Part shown: one piece after another, positions 34,214 through 43,995 of the stretch
Layout of the letters: every line of letters starts with the position of its first letter
Numbering within the stretch: the stretch's first letter is position 1
Assembly: GCF_000014865.1 (NCBI RefSeq)
Contig: NC_008576.1
Coordinates: forward strand, 1,207,501-1,271,500
DNA: 64,000 nt
Reading direction: 5' to 3'
Origin: Magnetococcus marinus MC-1
GTDB taxonomy: Bacteria > Pseudomonadota > Magnetococcia > Magnetococcales > Magnetococcaceae
Translations under genes and position numbers: made by a program
The notes under the pieces: model-generated
Seen by the model: only the letters and a program-made list of their open reading frames with translations
What the model was told of the DNA's origin: nothing
Database searches by the model: none

Positions 34214-36187
34214 ATGGAAAAAAAAGAGTCCATTATGTTGGATGAAGAGGGTGTTGCTAAGCGTTGGCAGGAGGAGATCACATTGGCTCTGAAAGGGGGT
34301 GAAAAGTGGCGGGAGCAGGGTAGGGCGGTGACTGAGCGCTATCTAAATGAACGTCGTGGGGTGCAGGAGCGCAATGTTTCACGCACCAATATTTTGTGGA
34401 GCAATGTGGAAACCATTCGGCCCACCCTCTATAGCAATACGCCAAAACCCCAAGTGCATCGACGCTTTCGCGATGGTGATGCCATCGCCCGCAGTGCCTC
34501 GGAGATTGTCGAACGGCTGTTGCATGTGGCCTGTGACCGGATGGATCTGGATGAGGCGATGTGGCGGGTGGTGCAAGATTATCTATTGCCGGGGCGGGGA
34601 GTGGCCTGGGTGCAGTATCGACCCCAAATTGAGGGCAGCGAGCCGGGCCGTGATGGTGAACCGGTGCCGCTGATTACCGATGAGAGTGTGGAGGTGGTCC
34701 ACCTGCACTGGACCGATTTTGTCCACGAACCTGCCCGTCATTGGAAAGAGGTCACTTGGGTGGCGCGGCGGGTCTATATGTCCAAAGAGGCGCTCATAGA
34801 ACGGTTTGGGCAAAAAGGGGAGCAGGTGCCGTTGGCGTTTCTGCCCCAGGGCAAACGCAATGAGGCCTCGATGTTGGCGGCGCAAAACCGAGGGGCGGTG
34901 TGGGAGATCTGGGATCGTGCCAGTAGCAGTGTCTATTGGTTGGATGGTAGCGACAAAGGGATTTTACTGGATTGGGAGCCCGATCCCTTGGGCCTGGAGG
35001 GATTTTTTCCCTGTCCCCGGCCCCTGCTGGCGACCCGCAGTACCGATAGTATGATTCCCGTGCCCGACTATCTGCTCTACCAGGATCAAGCCATAGAATT
35101 GGATCAAATCACCGAGCGGCTAAGCCTGCTGACGCGGGCGGTGAAGGTCTCTGGTGTCTACAATGGTGAGTTGGGGGATCGCATCGGTTCGCTGTTGCAA
35201 TCGACGGGCAACCAGTTGATCCCGGTGGATAACTGGGCGCTGTTTGGCGAACGGGGCGGGTTGCGGGGGCAGATAGAGTATCTGCCCCTGACCGATGTGG
35301 TGCAGGCCATTACCGTGCTCAGTTCGGTACGTGAGAGCATTAAGTCGGTGATCTATGAGATCACCGGAATTTCGGACATTGTGCGGGGTGTGAGTAAAGC
35401 CAGTGAGACGGCCACCGCCCAATCCATTAAATCCCAGTGGGGCGGGCGGCGTTTGCAGGAGCGACAAAGCCAAGTGCAGCGCTTTGTACGGGATCTGTTT
35501 CGTATGGTGGGGGAGATTATGGTGGAGCACTTTCAGCCCCAAACCATTGCAAAAATGGTGGGGGCAGAGGCCAATCGAGATGTGCCCATCGCCCAGGCTT
35601 TGCAGCTTTTGCAGAATGACGGGGTGCGTCTGTATGCCATTGATATACAGACCGACTCCACCCTTACCGGCGACCGTTTGGCCGAGAAGGGGGCGCGGTT
35701 GGAGGCCGTGCGCCACATTGGCATGATGTTTCAGCAATCCATCCCCATGCTGCAACAGGTGCCCCAATTGATGCCCGCCGTGGTGGAGCTGTTTAAGTTT
35801 GGCTTGCGCTCCTTTGATGATATTCGCGGTTTGGAGTCGGCCTTTGATGGCATGTTGGAGAAGCTCGAAGCTTCTCCAGCGCAACCCTTGCCCGCAGAGC
35901 AGAAGCTGGGCGTGGCCCAGGGGGGCGGCCAAGCTGGGCTGACGACGGCCATAGCCGCGCCCAGCGCAGTGGCAAGATTGCCCGCAGGGGGGGCTGCGCA
36001 GGGGAGGCAGGCAGACACGGGGCCGGGTGGTGCGGGGCAACTGCCGTCCGCTTTGGCCGGTCTGCCCCCTGGGTTGGCTCAGGCTCTGAGCCAGCTTTTA
36101 CAAGGGATCTCCCCAGAGCAATCGGTGCGTTTGTTACGCACACTCCCCCCTGAATGGCTGAGGGCCGCTTTGCATGGGGGCGCATGA
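34214..36187 (+). CDS. Phage portal protein (P22-like podovirus type)
   Basis: 657 residues from ATG 34214; an ATG at 34172 would add fourteen. The order of features matches P22-type portal proteins: an early helix with RYLNERRG and NILWSNVETIRPTLYSNTP, a long central region with HWTDFVHEP, LPGRGVAWVQY and FPCPRPLLA, then DQITERLSLLTRAVKVSGVYN, the RESIKSVIYEITGISDIVRG segment and ASETATAQSIKSQWGG before the long C-terminal helices. The last ~110 residues are Pro/Gly/Ala-rich and variable. Portals form the dodecameric DNA gate of the capsid. No terminase is next to it. Confidence 0.88.
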   Translation: MEKKESIMLDEEGVAKRWQEEITLALKGGEKWREQGRAVTERYLNERRGVQERNVSRTNILWSNVETIRPTLYSNTPKPQVHRRFRDGDAIARSASEIVERLLHVACDRMDLDEAMWRVVQDYLLPGRGVAWVQYRPQIEGSEPGRDGEPVPLITDESVEVVHLHWTDFVHEPARHWKEVTWVARRVYMSKEALIERFGQKGEQVPLAFLPQGKRNEASMLAAQNRGAVWEIWDRASSSVYWLDGSDKGILLDWEPDPLGLEGFFPCPRPLLATRSTDSMIPVPDYLLYQDQAIELDQITERLSLLTRAVKVSGVYNGELGDRIGSLLQSTGNQLIPVDNWALFGERGGLRGQIEYLPLTDVVQAITVLSSVRESIKSVIYEITGISDIVRGVSKASETATAQSIKSQWGGRRLQERQSQVQRFVRDLFRMVGEIMVEHFQPQTIAKMVGAEANRDVPIAQALQLLQNDGVRLYAIDIQTDSTLTGDRLAEKGARLEAVRHIGMMFQQSIPMLQQVPQLMPAVVELFKFGLRSFDDIRGLESAFDGMLEKLEASPAQPLPAEQKLGVAQGGGQAGLTTAIAAPSAVARLPAGGAAQGRQADTGPGGAGQLPSALAGLPPGLAQALSQLLQGISPEQSVRLLRTLPPEWLRAALHGGA

Positions 36188-36255
36188 TGCTGAGCGCTGC
36201 GTGTAGGGGGGGCTGTCTGGGCGCTTTTGGACTAGATAAACAATAGGTTTTGGTT

Positions 36256-36279
36256 AACCCGCCAGTGGCGGGTTTTTTT
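36256..36279 (+). terminator. Rho-independent terminator after the portal gene
   Basis: AACCCGCC (36256-36263) pairs with GGCGGGTT (36267-36274) over a 3-base loop and is followed by T residues to 36279. It lies 70 bases after the portal stop, so the next phage gene is at least partly separately expressed. Confidence 0.9.
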
Positions 36280-36422
36280 ATGGCGGCGGCCAGGGCGCCG
36301 CCATGGGAGCGCACCCCTGGGATCGAGGGGGCGCGATGGGCAAGGCCAGATCATGGCCTTGCCTGGTGTCAATCAAGGGGCAAACAGAGGATGCCCCCAT
36401 TAAACCCAATTGGAGTATGGAC

Positions 36423-37469
36423 ATGCAGAATTCAAACAGCCTTCGTCAAGAGATCATCAACAACCATAATGCCATCGCCGCCAAGTATGGTGAGGCCGCC
36501 TATCCGCCAGGTGGGCGTATGTCGGGTGGGGTTGCCCCGGCACCGCTGGTGCAGAGTGGGCAGGGGCCGCAAGGTTATGGGCAGGAGCTTGCTCAGGAGA
36601 CCCTTATTCCCCCGGCATGGCAGCATTGGCAGGCGCTGTTTTTGCAGCTGCCCGAGCAGGCTCAGGCCATTATTATTGAACGAGAAATGACCCTTAGCGA
36701 CTATGAAGAGCTGGATGAGTTGATGAAGCGGCAAGACGATCTGCTGCAAAGCTTGGGGAAAACCCGTGTCCAGGGCTTGCGGGAGCTGCTGGATATTCAT
36801 GAAATGACCCGCACCGATCCCCATGGTTATATCCAGCACTTTGCCCGCCATGTGGGGTTGGATCTACAGGCCCTGGTACAAGGGCAGGCACACGGGCAGG
36901 CGCAGCAAGGGGTTTCGCCCGCCGCCCCCGCATATGCGGGTGAGCGGTCGCCACAGCTCGGGGGGGATGCCGCTGCGGCCTATGGGGTACAAGGGGCGGG
37001 TGTTGCACCGCTGCCGAACCCGGAGCATGCCATGGCTCGACAGGTGATGCAGCAGCTTGAGCAGATGGAAGCGCGTATGGCCTGGATGGAGCGTCGCGCC
37101 GATGCCCACAAATTGGAACGGCAGTGGGAGGCCTTTCGCGATGAAGTGGATGCCTCCGGCCAGCCCAAGCGTCCCTTTTGCACGTTGTTAGAGGGCGAGA
37201 TGGCCCAGCAGCTCCAGCAGGGTAAGCCGTTTGATTTGCCAGCCCTGTATGCTGAAGCCCTGGCGAATCATCCCGAGTTGCAGATGCGTAGTGAGACGGT
37301 GGCGCAGCCGGTGCAAGAGTCGGAACAGCAGCGCCGGGCGCGGGCCGCAGCGCGGGCCAATAAGATGGTCAGTGGCTCTTTGGGTGCTGCCCAGGCAGAG
37401 GGTAGCGCGCAAAACCGCACCTTGCGTGAGGAGATTATCCACAACATGAAACGTTTGGGCTACATGTAA
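36423..37469 (+). CDS. Phage scaffold-like protein
   Basis: 348 residues from ATG 36423, selected because GGAG lies seven bases upstream. The central region has the pattern GLRELLDIHEMTRTDPHGYIQHFARHVGLDL typical of proteins next to portals in podoviruses, and the C-terminal part (QQGKPFDLPALYAEALANHP followed by RRARAAARANKMVSGSLG) matches phage scaffolding proteins as I remember them. A Gln/Glu-rich coiled coil lies between. It would organise capsid assembly, yet no capsid gene follows. Confidence 0.65.
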   Translation: MQNSNSLRQEIINNHNAIAAKYGEAAYPPGGRMSGGVAPAPLVQSGQGPQGYGQELAQETLIPPAWQHWQALFLQLPEQAQAIIIEREMTLSDYEELDELMKRQDDLLQSLGKTRVQGLRELLDIHEMTRTDPHGYIQHFARHVGLDLQALVQGQAHGQAQQGVSPAAPAYAGERSPQLGGDAAAAYGVQGAGVAPLPNPEHAMARQVMQQLEQMEARMAWMERRADAHKLERQWEAFRDEVDASGQPKRPFCTLLEGEMAQQLQQGKPFDLPALYAEALANHPELQMRSETVAQPVQESEQQRRARAAARANKMVSGSLGAAQAEGSAQNRTLREEIIHNMKRLGYM

Positions 37470-37487
37470 GGGCGGGGGAGATAACGT

Positions 37488-38633
37488 ATGGGTAAATCAG
37501 CACCTGCCATGCCGGCGGCGCCGGATCCGGTGGCAACCGCCAATGCTCAAGCGGCGGCCAATAAAGAGGCGGTTAATGAATCCGCCAAGGTTAACCAGTT
37601 TCGTCAAGAGACCCCTTATGGGGTGTTGGATTGGAGCGGTGAGATCGGCACCCCCGACCGCACCATGAAGGTGACACTTTCTGAGGATGCCCAGCGGGCT
37701 TATGGGGATCAGCAGGCCATTGCCGCCAATTTGGCGCAGATTGCCATGGGCCGTATGGGGCAGATTGATGCGGGTCCCTTCTCCCTGGATGGGGTGGCTC
37801 AAGTGCCCAATGGCGCCAGCCTAGAGCAGGCGCGCAATCAGGCCATGCAGGAGTACTACGCCCATGGCAGCCAGTTTCTCGACAAACGTACGGCCAATGA
37901 GCAATCCAAGTTGCAAGATCGGTTGATCCAGCAAGGGGTGGGATTGGACTCCCGCGCCTACCGTCAAGCGATGCAGGATTTTCAGGAACAGAGCCATGAA
38001 GCCTATGCGGAGTTGGAGTCGCGGGCGCGTCTGGCGGGTTCGTCAGAGGCGAGCCAGCAGTACCAGTTAGGACGCCAAATGCGCAATGACGAGATCCAGG
38101 AAATGGTGTTCCAACGCACCCAGCCCATGAACGAGTTGTCGGCGATTTTGCAGGGTTCACCCGCCATCCAGGCGCCCAGTTTTGGTGCGCCCAGTCAATA
38201 CAGTGTGGCCCCCGCTGATGTGATGGGGGCCATTCAAAATAACTACAATGCCCAGGTGTCGGCGGCGAACTCGGCACGGGCGGCCAATGCTGCGACCACA
38301 GGGGCGGTTATTGGCGGTTTGGGCGCCATTGGTGGGGCGTGGATCAGTTCCCGCCGCTTTAAACAGCACTTTGCCGATTTGGCCGCCGAGGATATGTTGG
38401 ATGCGGTTAAGCGTCTGCCGGTGCAGGCGTGGCGGTATAATCCCGCCATGGTGCCGGATGATGACGCCGTGCATGTGGGGCCCTATGCCGAAGATTGGCA
38501 GCAGGTTACCGGGTTGGGGGATGGCGTAACCCTGAATATGTTGGATGTGGCAGGTCTGCTGCTGGGGGCGGTACAGGGGTTGATCGCCCAGGTGGAACAG
38601 TTGCAGGCAGCTCAGCAGGAGCATGGGTCATGA
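37488..38633 (+). CDS. Phage tail/DNA-injection type protein with peptidase S74 chaperone domain
   Basis: 381 residues, start ATG 37488 with GGGGGAG upstream. The N-terminal part (PDPVATANAQAAANKEAVN then NQFRQETPYGVLDWSG) is a common podovirus virion protein pattern. Residues 287-381 form a peptidase S74 / intramolecular chaperone domain: SSRRFK carries the self-cleavage serine (Ser287) and lysine (Lys292) in the right spacing although the usual Asp after Ser is Ser, followed by VKRLPVQAWRYN, HVGPYAEDW and LLGAVQGLIAQVEQL. S74 domains trimerise tail fibres and cut themselves off. The S74 domain on this N-terminal part is unusual. Confidence 0.78.
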   Translation: MGKSAPAMPAAPDPVATANAQAAANKEAVNESAKVNQFRQETPYGVLDWSGEIGTPDRTMKVTLSEDAQRAYGDQQAIAANLAQIAMGRMGQIDAGPFSLDGVAQVPNGASLEQARNQAMQEYYAHGSQFLDKRTANEQSKLQDRLIQQGVGLDSRAYRQAMQDFQEQSHEAYAELESRARLAGSSEASQQYQLGRQMRNDEIQEMVFQRTQPMNELSAILQGSPAIQAPSFGAPSQYSVAPADVMGAIQNNYNAQVSAANSARAANAATTGAVIGGLGAIGGAWISSRRFKQHFADLAAEDMLDAVKRLPVQAWRYNPAMVPDDDAVHVGPYAEDWQQVTGLGDGVTLNMLDVAGLLLGAVQGLIAQVEQLQAAQQEHGS

Positions 38634-39085
38634 TTGATATGAACAGCTTAAACAGTATGACCCGGGCCGTGATGGCACGCACGGATCTGCAAAAAGAGCC
38701 GGGTTTGAGTTCGCTCACGCAGGCGGTGCTCAAGTTCCGTCCCGAGCTGGTGCCGCGACAGGCCCAGCTCAGCCCGGTGGTGGAGACCGCTGTAAGCGGG
38801 GAGCATAGTCCGCTTATCAAGCAGCAGGCGCACCACGCCATCGGGGTCGAGGCGGAAGATGTGGCCCCCGCTGGTCGCGCCATGGCAGAGGGGATTCGTG
38901 CCTTTTCCCGAGGTATCGCACCGGGGGTGCGCGCCCTCAAAGAGCGCCTGGAGCAGCGGGATGTCGCCACACCCGCCCACACAGCAGATCCACGAACAGC
39001 AACCCCTAACGGGAGGGATGCCCCCTCTCCACCACCATCGGACCCTGCATGGGGCAGGGCGGATAAGCCGCATCGCTTTGTCTAA
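38630..39085 (+). CDS. Small protein at the end of the phage module
   Basis: 151 residues from ATG 38630, overlapping the preceding stop (ATGA), which decides the start over a longer upstream frame. Ala/Pro/Arg-rich with a disordered C-terminus (TPNGRDAPSPPPSDPAWG). No recognised domain. By its place it is probably another virion or assembly protein of the phage-derived set. Confidence 0.6.
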   Translation: MIDMNSLNSMTRAVMARTDLQKEPGLSSLTQAVLKFRPELVPRQAQLSPVVETAVSGEHSPLIKQQAHHAIGVEAEDVAPAGRAMAEGIRAFSRGIAPGVRALKERLEQRDVATPAHTADPRTATPNGRDAPSPPPSDPAWGRADKPHRFV

Positions 39086-39477
39086 AGGGCGGAGGGTTGC
39101 GTCTTAACATCCATCACGGGGTGCTTAGGCATCGGGTTAAGTAAAACATAAGCTGGGCGGCGTGCATGGTCTGGGTGGGTGCTCTTCACGGGAGACCAAC
39201 CCAACCGGGCACGCCGCCTTTTGCCAGGGGGAGGGCGGGAGGGGCCCTCACGTGCTCGCGCCGCGCAACCTGCCCTTGGGGGAGCGTACCCACAAGCCAT
39301 TGTTGGCCGCTCCCGCCCCCTTTGCCGCCTCTCCCCTGGTCGCTTTCCAATGGCCCTTCAGCCCCCATGTGTTTTCTCTCTGGGTTGTGGCTTTGTTGCT
39401 GTGGTAACGTTAGGCGCTTGCATGGCGTATGGTACGGGCTGTCGCGGCTCATTTAAGTTGTCCCTCTTTGATATGGA
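39086..39477. other. Intergenic region before cysD
   Basis: About 390 bp without a supported gene; short open frames in several phases lack ribosome binding sites and protein character. It must contain the cysD promoter, but no clear elements were seen. Confidence 0.5.
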
Positions 39478-40380
39478 ATGACCATGAAGACCCATCTGCA
39501 ACGGCTGGAAGCCGAGAGCATCCACATCATGCGTGAAGTGGTGGCGCAATTCCGTAAACCGGTGATGCTCTACTCCATCGGTAAAGATAGCAGTGTGATG
39601 TTGCATCTGGCGCTCAAGGCCTTCTATCCCGGCAAGCCCCCCTTTCCCCTGTTGCATGTGGACACCACCTGGAAATTTCGTGAGATGATCGTCTTTCGTG
39701 ATCAGCGTGTCAAAGCGCTGGGGTTGGATCTGCGGGTACACATCAATCAAGAGGGCATCGCCCAAGGCATTACCCCCTTCAATCAAAGCGCCTCGATTTA
39801 TACCGACATCATGAAGACCCAAAGCCTTAAACAGGCGCTGGAGCAAGGGGGCTTTGATGCCGCCTTTGGCGGCGCGCGACGGGATGAAGAGAAGAGCCGT
39901 GCCAAAGAGCGCATCTTCTCCTTCCGCACCCCCAACCATCGCTGGGACCCCAAAAATCAGCGCCCGGAGTTGTGGAATCTCTACAATGGCCGCATCGCCC
40001 CGGGTGAGAGCATCCGGGTTTTTCCCCTCTCCAACTGGACCGAACTGGATATTTGGCAATATATCCATCAAGAGCAGATCCCTGTGGTGCCGCTCTATTT
40101 TGCCCAACCGAGGCCGGTGGTGGTGCGTCATGGGGCGTTGATTATGGTGGATGATGGGCGTATGCCCTTGCTGCCGGGTGAAGAACCGTCGTTACGCTCG
40201 GTACGGTTTCGTACCCTAGGCTGTTATCCCCTGACGGGGGCTGTTGAGAGTACCACCACCGATGTGGCGGGCATCATCGGGGAGATGTTGGTTGCGCACC
40301 GTTCAGAACGGGAGGGTCGGGTGATTGATCATGATGGGGGGGCCTCCATGGAAGAGAAAAAACAGGAGGGGTATTTCTAA
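39478..40380 (+). CDS. cysD: Sulfate adenylyltransferase subunit 2 (CysD)
   Basis: 300 residues. An ATP pyrophosphatase fold with the P-loop-like [28 protein letters not shown] and the C-terminal YPLTGAVES, close in layout to E. coli CysD. With CysN it makes adenosine 5'-phosphosulfate from ATP and sulfate. Two in-frame ATGs (39478 and 39484) exist; the second is better spaced to GGA. The stop overlaps the cysNC start (TAATG). Confidence 0.95.
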   Translation: MTMKTHLQRLEAESIHIMREVVAQFRKPVMLYSIGKDSSVMLHLALKAFYPGKPPFPLLHVDTTWKFREMIVFRDQRVKALGLDLRVHINQEGIAQGITPFNQSASIYTDIMKTQSLKQALEQGGFDAAFGGARRDEEKSRAKERIFSFRTPNHRWDPKNQRPELWNLYNGRIAPGESIRVFPLSNWTELDIWQYIHQEQIPVVPLYFAQPRPVVVRHGALIMVDDGRMPLLPGEEPSLRSVRFRTLGCYPLTGAVESTTTDVAGIIGEMLVAHRSEREGRVIDHDGGASMEEKKQEGYF

Positions 40381-42284
40381 TGGTGGATTTGCATACCCCT
40401 CCCGCGCACTTTGATATGCAGGCCTTTGTGGGTCAACAAAACCAAAAGGATCTGCTCCGTTTGCTCACTTGCGGCTCGGTGGATGATGGTAAATCCACCC
40501 TGCTGGGGCGTCTGCTCTACGACAGTAAACGGGTGATGGAAGATCAACTGACGGCGTTGGTGGCTGACTCCAGCCGCTTTGGCACCACCGGTGCGGGTGA
40601 GCTGGACTTGGCGCTGTTGGTGGATGGTCTGGCCGCCGAGCGGGAGCAGGGCATTACCATTGATGTGGCCTACCGTTTTTTATCCACCGAGCGGCGCACC
40701 TTTATTGTGGCGGATGCCCCGGGCCATGAGCAGTACACCCGCAACATGGCCACTGCCGCTTCCACCGCTGAGCTGGCGATTATCTTGGTGGATGCCAGCA
40801 AAGGCATTTTGACCCAGACCCGGCGGCACAGCTTTATTGTGGGGCTTATGGGCATTAAGTCGGTGGTGCTGGCGGTGAACAAAATGGATCTGGTGGGGTA
40901 TCAGGAGGCCCCCTTTGTGGCCTTGGTGCAGGCTTATGAAGCGTTGGCGCAACGCTTGGGTATAACATCCCTACAGGCGATTCCACTGGCGGCCCTGACG
41001 GGTGAACATGTGGTGCAGCGGCAGGGTCATATGCCTTGGTATAGCGGGCCAACCCTGCTGGAGTATCTGGAGTCGGTGCCGGTGGAGCAAGAGGCCTCGC
41101 AGGCTCCTTTGCGTATGCCGGTGCAGTGGGTCAATCGCCCCCATGCCGATTTTCGTGGGTTTGCGGGCACCTTGGCCGCTGGAGAGGTGCGGCCTGGGGA
41201 TGATGTGGTGGTTCTGCCCTCGGGCAAGTTGAGCCAAGTCTCTCGTATTGTGAGCATGGATGGCCCTCTGCAACAGGCGGTTGCAGGGGATGCGGTGACA
41301 CTGGTGTTGGCCGATGCGCTGGATGTCTCACGGGGGGATGTGATTGCCCAAGCCAATGCCCGGCCTGAGGTGGCGGATCAGTTTGCCGCCCATCTGCTGT
41401 GGATGAGCGAGGCCGCCCTGCTGCCGGGCCGCGCCTATCTGTTAAGGATAGGTACAGCCCAAGTGACGGCCCAAGTGACCAAGATTAAACATAAAATCAA
41501 TGTCAATACCGGGGAGCAAATGGCGGCGGCCCATCTTGAGTTAAACGATGTGGCGGTGTGCAATCTGGCCTTGGATCGGGCGGTGCCGTTTGAGCCCTAT
41601 AAGGTAAACCGGTCGCTGGGGGGCTTTATTCTGGTGGACCGTATGAGTCATGCCACGGTAGGCTGTGGCATGGTGGATTTTGCACTGCGGCGGGCGGCCA
41701 ATATCCATCAGCATGATATGAAGGTGGATCGCGCGGCGCGGGCGGCGGCCAATGGGCAGCGTCCATGTGTTTTGTGGTTCACTGGACTCTCCGGGTCGGG
41801 TAAATCCACGGTGGCCGATCTGGTGGAGCAAAAGCTCTACCGCATGCAGCGGCGCACCATGACCCTGGATGGCGATAATGTGCGCCACGGTTTAAACCGC
41901 GACCTGGGGTTTAAAGACGAAGATCGGGTGGAGAATATTCGGCGCATTGCCGAGGTGGCCAAATTAATGGTCGAGGCGGGTTTGATTGTCTGTGTCAGCT
42001 TTATTTCACCCTTTCGCAACGAGCGGCGCATGGCGCGGGAGTTAATGGGTGCCGGAGCCTTTTATGAGATCTTTGTGGATGCCTCGCTGGCGGTGTGTGA
42101 GCAGCGGGATCCCAAGGGGCTCTATAAAAAGGCGCGTCTGGGGGAGATCCCCAACTTTACTGGCATCAGCAGCCCTTATGAAGCCCCTCAGACGCCCGAC
42201 CTGCATCTGGCCGCTGGCGATGAAACCCCGGAGCAGTTGGCCGATCAAGTGGTCCACTTTTTACAGCAGCAAGGGGTGATCTGA
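40380..42284 (+). CDS. cysNC: Fused sulfate adenylyltransferase GTPase subunit and APS kinase (CysN-CysC)
   Basis: 634 residues. Residues 1-~440 are CysN: GTP-binding GSVDDGKST (32-40), the [13 protein letters not shown]3 loop, NKMDL, then two beta-barrel domains. Residues ~455-634 are CysC: P-loop GLSGSGKST (469-477), [15 protein letters not shown] and the conserved [10 protein letters not shown]. The fusion channels APS directly to PAPS formation, as in NodQ-type proteins. Start ATG 40380 overlaps the cysD stop. Together they supply PAPS for sulfate assimilation or sulfation. Confidence 0.96.
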   Translation: MVDLHTPPAHFDMQAFVGQQNQKDLLRLLTCGSVDDGKSTLLGRLLYDSKRVMEDQLTALVADSSRFGTTGAGELDLALLVDGLAAEREQGITIDVAYRFLSTERRTFIVADAPGHEQYTRNMATAASTAELAIILVDASKGILTQTRRHSFIVGLMGIKSVVLAVNKMDLVGYQEAPFVALVQAYEALAQRLGITSLQAIPLAALTGEHVVQRQGHMPWYSGPTLLEYLESVPVEQEASQAPLRMPVQWVNRPHADFRGFAGTLAAGEVRPGDDVVVLPSGKLSQVSRIVSMDGPLQQAVAGDAVTLVLADALDVSRGDVIAQANARPEVADQFAAHLLWMSEAALLPGRAYLLRIGTAQVTAQVTKIKHKINVNTGEQMAAAHLELNDVAVCNLALDRAVPFEPYKVNRSLGGFILVDRMSHATVGCGMVDFALRRAANIHQHDMKVDRAARAAANGQRPCVLWFTGLSGSGKSTVADLVEQKLYRMQRRTMTLDGDNVRHGLNRDLGFKDEDRVENIRRIAEVAKLMVEAGLIVCVSFISPFRNERRMARELMGAGAFYEIFVDASLAVCEQRDPKGLYKKARLGEIPNFTGISSPYEAPQTPDLHLAAGDETPEQLADQVVHFLQQQGVI

Positions 42285-42457
42285 ATAGGAGATGTGGCTG
42301 GGGAGATCAAAGCTGCGGGCAGGCAAGGGGGGGGAGCCATGGTGTTCCCCCTTTGTGCGTTTGGGGGGTCATGCGGCATGATTAAAAATTGTGCTGGATG
42401 AATGGTTTGTGCGCATGTGAGTTGGTGTTGTTGATTAAATGCTAGGCGGTATGATTG

Positions 42458-42471
42458 TAACAAATTTGTTA
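42458..42471. promoter_or_regulatory. Palindrome in the urt upstream region
   Basis: TAACAAATTTGTTA is a perfect 14-bp palindrome, extended to near symmetry over about 20 bases. It lies ~200 bases before the predicted transcription start and may bind an activator or bending protein. Confidence 0.4.
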
Positions 42472-42635
42472 TAATTAGATAATAATATTAAATAACATTA
42501 AGATAGACAATTTTTTAACAGTTTTTGGGCTGTTCGGTGTGGAAGGGCTGGGTTGCGTGGTAAAGTGTCCTATAACCTATAGATAAATAATGGATAAATC
42601 ATTGTGTAGCCGCTTTTTTAAGCAGATTGAAAAGT

Positions 42636-42651
42636 AGGCACGCTCCCTGCT
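42636..42651 (+). promoter_or_regulatory. Sigma-54 promoter of the urt-ure operon
   Basis: AGGCACGCTCCCTGCT has GG at 42637-42638 and GC at 42649-42650 with ten bases between and matches the -24 core GGCACG fully. Predicted transcription start near 42662, about 40 bases before ATG 42701. Confidence 0.7.
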
Positions 42652-42700
42652 CTATGGGTTGGCAGAAACACTTTTACTCTGCGACGTAAGGAGCGAATGG

Positions 42701-43975
42701 ATGAGTATGCGGTTTAAACATCTGCTGGGTGCGGGAGCCATTGCGGCAAGTTTACTGGGGGCTGGTTTGGCCCAAGCGGCGGAGACCATTAAGGTTGGTG
42801 TGTTGCACTCGTTATCGGGGACCATGGCGATCAGTGAAACCACGCTTAAAGACACGGTTTTAATGATGGTGGATGACCTGAACAAAAAGGGCGGTTTGTT
42901 GGGTAAAAAGGTTGAGGCGGTGGTGGTGGATCCCGCTTCCAACTGGCCCTTGTTTGCGGAAAAAACCCGTGAGTTGATTGAAAAAGAGAAGGTGGACGTT
43001 ATCTTTGGTTGCTGGACCTCGGTAAGCCGCAAATCGGTTTTGCCGGTTATTGAAGAGCTCAATGGTCTGCTCTTCTACCCGGTGCAGTATGAGGGTGAAG
43101 AGAGCTCCCGCAATGTCTTCTATACCGGAGCGGCCCCCAACCAGCAGGCGATTCCTGCGGTGGATTATCTGCTCAGCGAAGAGGGCGGTGCCGCCAAGCG
43201 CATCGTGCTGCTGGGTACCGACTATGTCTACCCCCGCACCACCAACAAAATTTTACGCGCCTACCTGAACAGCAAGGGTATCTCCGACGCGGATATTATG
43301 GAGAACTACACCCCCTTTGGTCACTCCGACTGGCAAACCATTGTGGGCGATGTGAAAAAGTTCGCCTCGGCGGGTAAAAAGACCGCTGTGGTTTCCACCA
43401 TCAATGGCGACGCCAACGTACCCTTTTACAAAGAGCTGGCCAACCAGGGCATCAAGGCGGAAGAGATCCCTGTGGTAGCCTTCTCGGTGGGTGAAGAGGA
43501 GCTCTCCGGTATTGACGCCAAGCCCCTGGTTGGTCACTTGGCCGCCTGGAACTACTTTATGAGCGTGAATAACGACACCAATGCCGCCTTTATCAAAAAG
43601 TGGCACGCCTTTATTAAAGACAGCAAGCGCGTCACCAATGATCCCATGGAGGCCACCTACATTGGCTTTAATATGTGGGTGCAAGCGGTGGAGCAGGCGG
43701 GTACCGCGAATGTGGATGCGGTGCGTCAAGCCATGTATGGCCAAAAGGTGCCTAACCTCACTGGCGGTATGGCAGTAATGAACAGCAACCACCACCTCTC
43801 CAAGCCGGTGCTGATCGGTGAAATTCAACCCGATGGTCAGTTTGAAACGGTTTGGAAAACCGAAGGTACCGTGGTGGGTGACGCATGGTCCGACTTTATT
43901 CCCCAGTCGGCCAAATTGACCGCCGATTGGACCTACCCCTGGGTTTGCGGTAACTGCGAAAAACCCAAATATTAA
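42701..43975 (+). CDS. urtA: Urea ABC transporter substrate-binding protein UrtA
   Basis: 424 residues from ATG 42701 (AAGGAG seven bases upstream). A Sec signal peptide ends near LAQAAET. The mature part follows the branched-chain amino acid/urea binding family: IKVGVLHSLSGTMAISE, FGCWTSVSRKSVLPV, LFYPVQYEGEE and ending WVCGNCEKPKY, all typical of UrtA rather than LivK. It binds urea or short amides in the periplasm. It is followed by a hairpin and then the permease genes. Confidence 0.96.
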   Translation: MSMRFKHLLGAGAIAASLLGAGLAQAAETIKVGVLHSLSGTMAISETTLKDTVLMMVDDLNKKGGLLGKKVEAVVVDPASNWPLFAEKTRELIEKEKVDVIFGCWTSVSRKSVLPVIEELNGLLFYPVQYEGEESSRNVFYTGAAPNQQAIPAVDYLLSEEGGAAKRIVLLGTDYVYPRTTNKILRAYLNSKGISDADIMENYTPFGHSDWQTIVGDVKKFASAGKKTAVVSTINGDANVPFYKELANQGIKAEEIPVVAFSVGEEELSGIDAKPLVGHLAAWNYFMSVNNDTNAAFIKKWHAFIKDSKRVTNDPMEATYIGFNMWVQAVEQAGTANVDAVRQAMYGQKVPNLTGGMAVMNSNHHLSKPVLIGEIQPDGQFETVWKTEGTVVGDAWSDFIPQSAKLTADWTYPWVCGNCEKPKY

Positions 43976-43995
43976 GTTTACCCCGCTGTTGATCC

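Larger units (their letters stand above)
34214..39085 (+). mobile_element. Incomplete phage structural module
   Basis: Four plus-strand genes (portal, scaffold-like, S74-domain tail/injection protein, small protein) in phage late-gene order, with a strong terminator on the 5' side and a second one inside after the portal gene. Terminase, protease, major capsid protein, tail adaptor, lysis and integrase genes are all missing, and no flanking att-like direct repeats were found. It could be a prophage remnant, a gene-transfer-agent fragment or a domesticated set. Confidence 0.6.
42285..42700 (+). promoter_or_regulatory. Upstream region of the urt-ure operon
   Basis: About 415 bp between cysNC and urtA. 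From 42400 to 42530 it is very AT-rich, with a 14-bp palindrome at 42458-42471, then a sigma-54 promoter match at 42636-42651. No gene is seen. The layout (AT-rich, activator-type upstream region plus -24/-12 promoter) fits nitrogen-starvation control. Confidence 0.55.

Noticed and set aside
35120-36040. Minus-strand open frame of ~300 codons opposite the portal gene
   Set aside because: Shadow of the portal frame, His/Pro/Arg-rich, no ribosome binding site and no domain.
34214-39085. Complete prophage with attachment sites
   Set aside because: No integrase, tRNA, terminase or capsid gene and no flanking direct repeats found by eye.
39358-40131. Minus-strand open frame opposite cysD
   Set aside because: It mirrors the well-supported cysD gene and has no protein family character.
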